DNA of 64,000 nucleotides from Osedax frankpressi (Eukaryota; Annelida; Polychaeta; Sabellida; Siboglinidae): positions 32,580,292-32,644,291 of the forward strand of contig OZ038312.1 of assembly GCA_964035775.1 (NCBI GenBank), written 5' to 3'. The first letter of the stretch is position 1. Every line of letters starts with the position of its first letter. The notes beneath the pieces are model-generated. The model ran no database searches, was not told the DNA's origin, and saw only the letters and a program-made list of their open reading frames with translations. Shown here in pieces: positions 52,887 to 64,000 of this stretch. The position numbers and the translations under genes are program-made.

Positions 52887-53893
52887 TCAACACGTTCTTT
52901 GACCGTCAAATTTGGATGGGAATGTACCTTGTTTAAATTCGTTACATTCGAGTACGTCATTATCTGTTTTACGACAACAATATTAAATAATATTATAGTA
53001 TTAATATATAAATATATAACGATATGTTAATTTTATTGGACATAATATTTTTTAAATAGTTTATTAAATATATTCCTTAAATATATTATTACGGTATATC
53101 ATATAGTATACTAGAAAAGAAAATAGAATAAATAGAATATAAATATTTACTACACATACATGAAACAATTCAAGTATTGAAATTAATTAATAATTTCATA
53201 TATTATTATAAACAAACCATTTGTATCTAATTCTGAAAATAAAAATAAGCATTCTTCGAAGTAGGCATATTCTTGGCATCCTTCAATAAATTCTAATTTA
53301 GTTACTTTTCCATCTCCGTTGATATCATAGAAATTTAAAGCACTCGTCATATTTTGCTCACCATCTACCTGATAGATAGTAATTATTAATCAATCTCTTG
53401 TTTTGATACGTTATATAAATATTGTATTATTATTACGTTATATAAATATTGTATTATTATTAAGGAGTCAGAATGCATAGTCTGGTACATACCGTAATTG
53501 TGTGTTTCTTTATATTAATAATATAATGTGTATACATCATTAACATTATAATTAAAGAGTATTATATTTAATATATATATATATATATTGAATACAATAT
53601 ATAGTAATACGTGTGGGTTATAAATGCAATGCATACAAATATATATTTTATAAATAATAACATTAATAAAATACTGAAATGACCCTATAATAAAAATGTC
53701 TAACTTTATCTGTAATGGCCTCGAGATCTCTCTTTTTTCGACCATAGCATTTCCTTACTCTTACGTAATAACAAAAGTTACCATTACATTTCCTAATTCT
53801 GACATAAAAACATACCCTGGCCTCCGTCTCACCGATATTACAGATTATCAGTAGAGTTACAAGTAGAATGCAAGTTACAGCTGTAGACTTCAT
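52887..53893 (-). CDS. B5: four-Cys / EF-hand precursor
   Basis: Exons 53893-53705, 53368-53218, 52963-52887 on the minus strand; 138 residues. Tyr replaces Asn99 between the EF loops (EYAYFEEC instead of EYANFEEC). Eight mature Cys. TATA-like motif on the minus strand at 54094-54101. Confidence 0.82.
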
Positions 53894-55904
53894 ACCTATA
53901 TAAGTATTATATAAAAATTAAATCTTTTACATACATATATTAATACATTGCAATAGTTCATATCATGAATATATATAAATGATATTAATATACTAGCCTA
54001 TATTTCGAAATACGTAGCAATATTTTAATTATAATACTATAATAAATGATTCCACTTATTATCATGAATGATTTTGATATTAATTGTAACTTTCTTTTAT
54101 AGTTAAATAATGGGAAGTACAAAGGTCAACATTTGGGAGAACTACATACAAATGTAAATAAAGAAATGCGCATTAAATTTATAAATATTTAGATACATCT
54201 AACTATAGATAGATGTATATTCAAATTGAATACTAATATTAGGAACTTCCTCATTACAAATTGTTCATTTATTATAATCAATATAGTCTGATTTATAGAA
54301 TATATATGTAATATAGCTTGTCAAAATTGCAGAAATTACTAATAATAGACTTCAATGTTCATAGTATGATGTATCAATTGATTTTCTAATAATGTTAATT
54401 CGATTAAGAATTATTCATTTTATTGCTTCCAGTTCTTATTACACATGGAGTTAATAAAGCTTTATCACGTTGTAATTATTAAGTACGAATATACAAATTC
54501 ATCATTTTAATACTGAATCTTCGCAAGAAAAACTAAACTGAACATTTAATTTATATAAAATTATTTTACGAAACCGAAATGTATAACATATACATTAAAA
54601 CTAATAATTTAAAGTAATTTAGTACGGTGTGAAACTTACATTAATGTAGGCCATATAAATATTGTTGTTTAATTAATAATCCTTCTTATGATTAATTTTA
54701 ACTAAATTAATCAAATGAGTAATTTTTATTAAAATAAGGTATTTATTTGACATTATTGTATTTAACCTAGAGTAAGTAGCAGTGGTTTGATATCTAACTC
54801 AAAATAAATGTATTTATAAAAACGTGGATATTGTCAAAATTACGAAATCTATGAATAATTGTATTCTATAAATAAAAAATCAAAGATAGTAGAACTTCGT
54901 GATATCGTTAAATAATAGATGAATTGTAATTAAAATATGAATTCCGATACATTTAGTTTAGTAAAGTTTAAAAATAAAATAAAACTATATAATATTTAAT
55001 TTCGAATACATCAATCAATCATATAAGTGATTCAATTTATAATTCTGTAAACCATCGACAAATGAGAACATATATAGACTTTGTTGCATATAACTATAGC
55101 ATATTATATCTTACTTTATGGCTAATGTTTTAAGTTATGTAAATACAATAAATAACAGTATATATTATATTTAAAATTTAAATAAATAATCTAAAGGATA
55201 ATTATACTATAGGACTATTTTCACGAAAATGATTACATTATATTAATAAGTATTATAGATAAATTATACTTATATATTATATTTAGTATACTCTATTACA
55301 TTAGATAATATAAGTAATCAAAGTAAATAATACTATATTACAGCGCAACATTAAAACACTACTGTTAACTACACATAACTATTATTACCTTTATTTGTAC
55401 AGTAAAAAATATAAACTATATATTATATCATTAGCATAAACTTATTAATTCAAAAATTAAAATTTAATTCAATTCGAAAAAGTGGAAGTTTATAAAACAA
55501 TTATATCTTTTATTTTGTTATTTAAATTATCATATTATAGGGAAGTTCATAATACTTCAAACCATATTTATCTATTTTGATTAATACCTAACTTGGGATA
55601 TGTTTATTTTAGACGAACTTCACTAATTTTATTTGTAGACAGTTTTCCTAACTTTGACCTCTGTACTTCTCGTTATTTTACTATAAAAGAAAAGTAAATT
55701 CGATATTAAATTCATTCACTATAATAAATGAAATAATTTATAATAGTATTATACTTAAAATATTGCCACCTAAATCGAAATATAGGCTAGTATAATATTA
55801 TTATGTACGTATATATAACTATATATTCAAATATATATAACATATCGTAGTTTATTTATATACTTATTTAAAAGTTTTATTATTTAAATAATATCTTCAC
55901 AGGT

Positions 55905-56214
55905 ATGAATTCTACAGCTGTAACTTGTATTCTACTTGCAACTCTTCTGATAATCTGCAATATCGGTGAGACGGAGGCTAGGGGATGTTTCTACGTCAGA
56001 TATAGGAGATGTAATGGTAACTTTTGTTATTACGTAAGAGTAAGGAAATGTTTTCGTCGTAAAAGGAGAGATCTCACGGCTATTACAGATAAAGTTAGTC
56101 AATTTAATTATAGGATCATTTAAGTATTTTTTTAATGTTTTTATTTATAAAATAAATCTTTTTACGAATTGTATTTATAACCCATATATATTACACTATA
56201 TTGTATTGAATATA

Positions 56215-56258
<44 letters not shown>

Positions 56259-56930
56259 TATATATATATATTAAAATATTCACTAAATATAAATTACTCT
56301 ATAAATTAATTTGTTAACACATTATATAATTAATATAATACCACACACTATTACAATATCTATTAGGCTATGAATTCTGACTGCTTATATAATACAACAT
56401 ATATAACTAATACAAACTAGAGTTTAATTAAGAATTACTATCTAACAGGTAGATGCCGAGCAAAATATGCCGAGTGCTTTAAATTTCTATGATATGGATG
56501 GAGATGGAAAAGTAACTAAATTAGAATTTATCGAAGGATGCCAAGAATATTTAAAATTCGAAGAATCCTTATTTTTATTTTCAGAATTAGATACAAATGG
56601 TTTGTTTATAATAATATATGAAATTATTAATTAATTTCAATACTTGAATTGTTTCATGTATGTGTAGTAAATATTTATATTCTATTTATTCTATTTTATT
56701 TTCTAGTATACTATATGATATTCCGTAATAATATATTTAAGGAATATATTTAATAAACTATTTAAAAAATATTATGTCCAATAAAATAAACATATTGTTA
56801 TATATTTATATATTAATACTATAATATTATTTAATATTTTTGTCATAAAACAGATAATGACGTACTCGAATGTAACGAATTTAAACAAGGTACATTCCCA
56901 TCCAAAGTTGACGGTCAAAGAACATGTTGA
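55905..56930 (+). CDS. A6: four-Cys / EF-hand precursor with odd Cys count
   Basis: Exons 55905-56093, 56459-56609, 56854-56930; 138 residues. Identical in predicted sequence to A5 as far as I can read, with the same TA-tract start. Units 5 and 6 are equal in length, so this is probably the newest duplication in view. TATA-like motif at 55682-55689. Confidence 0.82.
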
Positions 56931-59781
56931 GCAATAGGAGAAATATGAGATATCTCACTAGAAGATGTACATGCTACCTACTACGCATATTTATTAATAT
57001 TTATTGGTATTCCACAATTATTTTTAATAAAAAACTAAATTTAAAAGTTCTAAATTTCTTTATATTCACATATGTAATAATATAGTAGAAATGTTATAGA
57101 AATATTTATATACAAATATAATAAAACGTATATGATAAAACTATTAATATCTAATATAATATGTAACTATAACGAAGTTACTTCAATGATATTTACTCAC
57201 TTTTCCGAATCTAACCTAAACTTAGTCTTAACTATAGGATATTGAATTTTATATCTAAATTTGGCATAGATTGCTTATCGACCAACAAAGATTTACATTT
57301 ACAATTAAAACTTCAAAACTTTAACGAAATCATATTTTCTTCCCACTATCCAGTTATCGGAATATATGATCAAATGACTTATTAATGCTGGTATTTCAAT
57401 ATTATCGAAACGTGTTCAAATATATTTTATATCGTCCGGTTATAAGTGATTTAATGTGAAATATAGTAAATTTTATTTACTGTCCAAGATCGTCTCAATA
57501 CAATAATTTGAATAGTCATAGCGGAATATGAAATTTATAATATAATTAACTTAGAAAAACAATATAATATTACATCATATAAAGTATACAACATATACAT
57601 CATTACTTCTATTTAGCGGATTTATATATAATCGATATTCAAGATTAGTCCGCAAATGACTCAAATAAAGTATTAATGAAAGTACTACATATGCATACTC
57701 TTTATTAATCTTTATTAATTCGTAATATAGTCGAAAATTAAAAATTTTTACAAATGTAAGACGTGAACTAAGATGATATAAGGTACGTATGTTTATAAAT
57801 ATAAATAACTTATTAAAATTATGATATAAAATATTACAATACGGAATTTAACCGTAACATCATAATATTCGATATGATGAGAATCTACTATAACAATATA
57901 ATTATAATAAAACTATATATTTAAATCTCCTAATATGTTAATTTGATTTTGGAATAAGGATGTTATCCACTTACCCCGTACCTTAAATTCTACTGTTTAT
58001 TTATATATTCTTATTATTATCCCATATCACATATTACTACATAATTAGTTATAATCAAAATGTTACCCCTACTATGTATGTATTATATTTTATCCCACCT
58101 TTTTTGTTACATATATTATCGATACAATCAATAATCTATATATTTTTTTCTAATATTGGTGAATAATATCAGTTATCTCATTTATTAAGAATTTGTCATA
58201 AGTTATTTAGAATGTACGTTACATTATTCATATATACAGAGTATCCCAATTTAAGTAATTATATCTATATACTCTTATCATTTATGAATATATCTTTAAT
58301 GCTATACGATTTAAGAAGATATAAATTAGTCAATAGGTAATCATTAATTTCTAGATGCATTATTTAAATTCGTGCGTATTTTATTTTAAATCATGTTTCT
58401 ATAAATAGTTTCCATTGTAAAGTTACCATCGATATCTTCTCTCGATAATATGAATCGTCATATTCATATAATATAATATAATTTAAATAATATATTTTAT
58501 ATTCATATTTTTACAAATAATATATTTATAATACACAAAAACTATATGAAATTGTCAAATTCAGCAGAAATCTTTTCTAAATATTTTAATATTTTTATAT
58601 ATCTAATTTGTGTCGAAATCAATATATTTCTTATATTATAAATGCATTTCTATCTAATCCATAATTTTAAACTATACTAGATATATTACCATTTATTTAA
58701 TTGACCATCTTTTAGAAATAATTAACACATTATTTTCTAAATTCTAGTTTAGCTATTTCCAATCGAATCGTCTCATTATCAATATAGTGGATACCGTCTA
58801 GTTGTTTAATTAGTTAACAAATATTTACTATTATTCTACTAGTACCATAAACTAATATGGTATTTATATTGATTCTTCGGATACATCTACCAAAATACAC
58901 AAACTTAGCTGTAATTACAACTTAACTCAATTTTATTTAACCTTATAATGTTAAATAAAGTCGTGGTATACCAATATTAGGTTTAAATACAATTCATTCT
59001 GATAAATAGAATAATGATCCACTAATAATTTAGATACTGAATAACATTATAATGAAATTTGTGTCATTTACGGACTATTCTTGAATTTCGATTATATATA
59101 AATCCGCTAAATAGAAGTAATGATGTATATGTTATATGCTTTATATGATGTAATATTATATTGTTTTTCTAAGTTAATTATATTATAAATTTCAAATTCC
59201 GCTATGACTATTCAAATTATTGTATTGAGACGATCTTGGACAGTAAATAAAATTCACTATATTTAACATTAAATCACTTATATAAAATATATTTGAACAC
59301 GTTTCTATAATAATAAAATACCAGCATTAATAAGACATTTGATCATATATTCCGATAACTGGATAGTGGGAAGAAAATATGATTTCGTTAAAGTTTTGAA
59401 GATTTAATTATAAATGTAAATCGTTGTTGGTCGATAAGCAGTCTATGCCAAATTTAGATATACAATTCAATATCCTATGGTTAAGACTAAGTTTAGGTTA
59501 GATTCGGAACAGTGAGTATATATCATTGAAGTAACTTCGTTATATTATATTAGATATTAATAGTTTTATCATATACGTTTTATTATATTTGTATATAAAT
59601 ATTTCTATAACATTTCTACTATATTATTACATATGTGAATATAAAGAAATTTAGAACTTTTATATTTAGTTTTTTATTAAAAATAATTGTGGAATACCAA
59701 TAAATATTAATAAATATGCATAGTAGGTAGCATGTACAGTGATACACCTTCTAGTGAGATATCTCCTATTTCTCCTATTGC

Positions 59782-60788
59782 TCAACACGTTCTTTGACCG
59801 TCAAATTTGGATGGGAATGTACCTTGTTTAAATTCGTTACATTCGAGTACGTCATTATCTGTTTTACGACAACAATATTAAATAATATTATAGTATTAAT
59901 ATATAAATATATAACGATATGTTAATTTTATTGGACATAATATTTTTTAAATAGTTTATTAAATATATTCCTTAAATATATTATTACGGTATATCATATA
60001 GTATACTAGAAAAGAAAATAGAATAAATAGAATATAAATATTTACTACACATACATGAAACAATTCAAGTATTGAAATTAATTAATAATTTCATATATTA
60101 TTATAAACAAACCATTTGTATCTAATTCTGAAAATAAAAATAAGCATTCTTCGAAGTAGGCATATTCTTGGCATCCTTCAATAAATTCTAATTTAGTTAC
60201 TTTTCCATCTCCGTTGATATCATAGAAATTTAAAGCACTCGTCATATTTTGCTCACCATCTACCTGATAGATAGTAATTATTAATCAATCTCTTGTTTTG
60301 ATACGTTATATAAATATTGTATTATTATTACGTTATATAAATATTGTATTATTATTAAGGAGTCAGAATGCATAGTCTGGTACATACCGTAATTGTGTGT
60401 TTCTTTATATTAATAATATAATGTGTATACATCATTAACATTATAATTAAAGAGTATTATATTTAATATATATATATATATATTGAATACAATATATAGT
60501 AATACGTGTGGGTTATAAATGCAATGCATACAAATATATATTTTATAAATAATAACATTAATAAAATACTGAAATGACCCTATAATAAAAATGTCTAACT
60601 TTATCTGTAATGGCCTCGAGATCTCTCTTTTTTCGACCATAGCATTTCCTTACTCTTACGTAATAACAAAAGTTACCATTACATTTCCTAATTCTGACAT
60701 AAAAACATACCCTGGCCTCCGTCTCACCGATATTACAGATTATCAGTAGAGTTACAAGTAGAATGCAAGTTACAGCTGTAGACTTCAT
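59782..60788 (-). CDS. B6: four-Cys / EF-hand precursor
   Basis: Exons 60788-60600, 60263-60113, 59858-59782 on the minus strand; 138 residues. Shares the Tyr99 change with B5. Eight mature Cys and the GRKKR site kept. TATA-like motif on the minus strand at 60989-60996. Confidence 0.82.
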
Positions 60789-62799
60789 ACCTATATAAGT
60801 ATTATATAAAAATTAAATCTTTTACATACATATATTAATACATTGCAATAGTTCATATCATGAATATATATAAATGATATTAATATACTAGCCTATATTT
60901 CGAAATACGTAGCAATATTTTAATTATAATACTATAATAAATGATTCCACTTATTATCATGAATGATTTTGATATTAATTGTAACTTTCTTTTATAGTTA
61001 AATAATGGGAAGTACAAAGGTCAACATTTGGGAGAACTACATACAAATGTAAATAAAGAAATGCGCATTAAATTTATAAATATTTAGATACATCTAACTA
61101 TAGATAGATGTATATTCAAATTGAATACTAATATTAGGAACTTCCTCATTACAAATTGTTCATTTATTATAATCAATATAGTCTGATTTATAGAATATAT
61201 ATGTAATATAGCTTGTCAAAATTGCAGAAATTACTAATAATAGACTTCAATGTTCATAGTATGATGTATCAATTGATTTTCTAATAATGTTAATTCGATT
61301 AAGAATTATTCATTTTATTGCTTCCAGTTCTTATTACACATGGAGTTAATAAAGCTTTATCACGTTGTAATTATTAAGTACGAATATACAAATTCATCAT
61401 TTTAATACTGAATCTTCGCAAGAAAAACTAAACTGAACATTTAATTTATATAAAATTATTTTACGAAACCGAAATGTATAACATATACATTAAAACTAAT
61501 AATTTAAAGTAATTTAGTACGGTGTGAAACTTACATTAATGTAGGCCATATAAATATTGTTGTTTAATTAATAATCCTTCTTATGATTAATTTTAACTAA
61601 ATTAATCAAATGAGTAATTTTTATTAAAATAAGGTATTTATTTGACATTATTGTATTTAACCTAGAGTAAGTAGCAGTGGTTTGATATCTAACTCAAAAT
61701 AAATGTATTTATAAAAACGTGGATATTGTCAAAATTACGAAATCTATGAATAATTGTATTCTATAAATAAAAAATCAAAGATAGTAGAACTTCGTGATAT
61801 CGTTAAATAATAGATGAATTGTAATTAAAATATGAATTCCGATACATTTAGTTTAGTAAAGTTTAAAAATAAAATAAAACTATATAATATTTAATTTCGA
61901 ATACATCAATCAATCATATAAGTGATTCAATTTATAATTCTGTAAACCATCGACAAATGAGAACATATATAGACTTTGTTGCATATAACTATAGCATATT
62001 ATATCTTACTTTATGGCTAATGTTTTAAGTTATGTAAATACAATAAATAACAGTATATATTATATTTAAAATTTAAATAAATAATCTAAAGGATAATTAT
62101 ACTATAGGACTATTTTCACGAAAATGATTACATTATATTAATAAGTATTATAGATAAATTATACTTATATATTATATTTAGTATACTCTATTACATTAGA
62201 TAATATAAGTAATCAAAGTAAATAATACTATATTACAGCGCAACATTAAAACACTACTGTTAACTACACATAACTATTATTACCTTTATTTGTACAGTAC
62301 AAAATATAAACTATATATTATATCATTAGCATAAACTTATTAATTCAAAAATTAAAATTTAATTCAATTCGAAAAAGTGGAAGTTTATAAAACAATTATA
62401 TCTTTTATTTTGTTATTTAAATTATCATATTATAGGGAAGTTCATAATACTTCAAACCATATTTATCTATTTTGATTAATACCTAACTTGGGATATGTTT
62501 ATTTTAGACGAACTTCACTAATTTTATTTGTAGACAGTTTTTCTAACTTTGACCTCTGTACTTCTCGTTATTTTACTATAAAAGAAAAATAAATTCGATA
62601 TTAAATTCATTCACTATAATAAATGAAATAATTTATAATAGTATTATACTTAAAATATTGCCACCTAAATCGAAATATAGGCTAGTATAATATTATTATG
62701 TACGTATATATAACTATATATTCAAATATATATAACATATCGTAGTTTATTTATATACTTATTTAAAAGTTTTATTATTTAAATAATATCTTCACAGGT

Positions 62800-63099
62800 A
62801 TGAATTCTACAGCTGTAACTTGTATTCTACTTGCAACTCTTCTGATAATCTGCAATATCGGTGAGACGGAGGCTAGGGGATGTTTCTACGTCAGATATAG
62901 GAGATGTAATGGTAACTTTTGTTATTACGTAAGAGTAAGGAAATGTTTTCGTCGTAAAAGGAGAGATCTCACGGCTATTACAGATAAAGTTAGTCAATTT
63001 AATTATAGGATCATTTAAGTATTTTTTTAATGTTTTTATTTATAAAATAAATCTTTTTACGAATTGTATTTATAACCCATATATATTATACTATATTGT

Positions 63100-63153
<54 letters not shown>

Positions 63154-63825
63154 TATATATATATATTAAAATATTCATTAAATATAAATTACTCTATAAA
63201 TTAATTTGTTAACACATTATATAATTAATATAATACCACACACTATTACAATATCTATTAGGCTATGAATTCTGACTGCTTATATAATACAACATATATA
63301 ACTAATACAAACTAGAGTTGAATTAAGAATTACTATCTAACAGGTAGATGCCGAGCAAAATATGCCGAGTGCTTTAAATTTCTATGATATGAATGGAGAT
63401 GGAAAAGTAACTAAATTAGAATTTATCGAAGGATTACAAGAATATTTAAAATTCGAAGAATCCTTATTTTTATTTTCAGAATTAGATACAAATGGTTTGT
63501 TTATAATAATATATGAAATTATTAATTAATTTCAATACTTGAATTGTTTCATGTATGTGTAGTAAATATTTATATTCTATTTATTCTATTTTATTTTCTA
63601 GTATACTATATGATATACCGTAATAATATATTTAAGGAATATATTTAATAAACTATTTAAAAAATATTATGTCCAATAAAATTAACATATTGTTATATAT
63701 TTATATATTAATACTATAATATTATTTAATATTTTTGTCATAAAACAGATAATGACGTACTCGAATGTAACGAATTTAAACAAGGTACATTCCCATCCAA
63801 ATTTGACGGTCAAAGAACATGTTGA
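62800..63825 (+). CDS. A7: four-Cys / EF-hand precursor
   Basis: Exons 62800-62988, 63344-63494, 63749-63825; 138 residues. Reverts to the A3 form: DMNGDGKVTKLE, Leu94, Phe132, and the 3' flank with the 8 bp missing from A4-A6 and with aaaaaacgaaat. Six mature Cys. TATA-like motif at 62577-62584. The 3' flank continues to the window end, and the matching B gene lies outside. Confidence 0.82.
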
Positions 63826-64000
63826 GCAATAGGAGAAATATGAGATATCTAACTAGAAGATGTATCACTGTACATGCTACCTACTACGCATATTTATTAA
63901 TATTTATTGGTATTCCACAATTATTTTTAATAAAAAACGAAATTTAAAAGTTCTAAATTTCTTTATATTCACATATGTAATAATATAGTAGAAATGTTAT

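Larger units (their letters stand above)
18140..64000. repeat. Tandem gene array of about 6.9-kb units
   Basis: Measured start codon to start codon of successive A genes, units are 6864, 6906, 6893, 6889, 6895 and 6895 bp, then a seventh begins at 62800 and runs off the window. Each unit is A gene, convergent spacer (2851-2874 bp between stop codons), B gene on the other strand, and divergent spacer (1992-2011 bp between start codons). Coding and non-coding parts are almost equally conserved, so whole units were duplicated or homogenised recently. The left edge is more diverged than the middle. Confidence 0.97.

Noticed and set aside
1-64000. tRNA, rRNA or other structured RNA genes
   Set aside because: No cloverleaf, rRNA core or snRNA-like sequence was recognised by eye; a covariance-model search would be the decisive test.
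18140-64000. Whole array as an assembly duplication artefact
   Set aside because: Units differ by consistent substitutions and indels (spacer marker, Cys94, Tyr99, intron changes in B3), so most are real distinct copies. The exact number of near-identical units 5 and 6 remains less certain.

Overview
The window looks like animal nuclear DNA: very AT-rich, dense in microsatellites and minisatellites, with spliced genes having GT-AG introns, a 200-N scaffold gap and an L2/CR1-type LINE. A lophotrochozoan (mollusc, annelid or similar) is my best guess, from the secreted EF-hand precursors and the LINE type, but no sequence here fixes the phylum.

Layout. (1) 1-7.2 kb: a short CpG-rich open stretch at the left end, then AT-rich DNA with many short tandem repeats, one scaffold gap and a perfect palindrome. 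(2) 7.18-10.01 kb: a 2832-bp array of 236 copies of a 12-bp unit, with larger blocks duplicated inside it. (3) 10.1-10.6 kb: a GC-richer patch with three CACGTG sites and a degenerate repeat. (4) 10.6-13.4 kb: a 5'-truncated L2/CR1-like LINE lying between two (CACT)n tracts. (5) 13.4-15.2 kb: the 3' end of a host gene on the + strand, two well-supported terminal exons and one candidate exon, unrecognised. (6) 15.2-18.1 kb: AT-rich, no gene seen. (7) 18.14 kb to the right end: a tandem gene array that continues past the window.

The array is the main result. Its unit is about 6.9 kb; six complete units and the start of a seventh are present. Each unit holds two convergent three-exon paralogues, here called A (+) and B (-), within roughly 2-kb arms of a large inverted repeat around a loop of about 1.4 kb. 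B of one unit and A of the next are divergent, sharing a spacer of about 2 kb with a TATA-like motif on each side. Seven A and six B genes have intact spliced frames of 138 residues. At the left edge a decayed inverted relative forms the array end.

Each predicted protein has a signal peptide, then a strongly basic four-cysteine segment spaced C-x7-C-x4-C-x7-C with alternating aromatic/aliphatic and Arg residues, then a furin-like polybasic site, then an acidic pair of canonical EF-hand loops. The layout suggests a secreted precursor that releases a disulfide-laddered beta-hairpin peptide, resembling in design beta-hairpin antimicrobial peptides such as arenicin or tachyplesin, with the Ca2+-binding EF-hand pair as pro-piece or partner. 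The signal peptide, Cys spacing, basic site and EF loops are read from the sequence; the function is inference. B copies have Gly directly before the basic site, the form used for C-terminal amidation.
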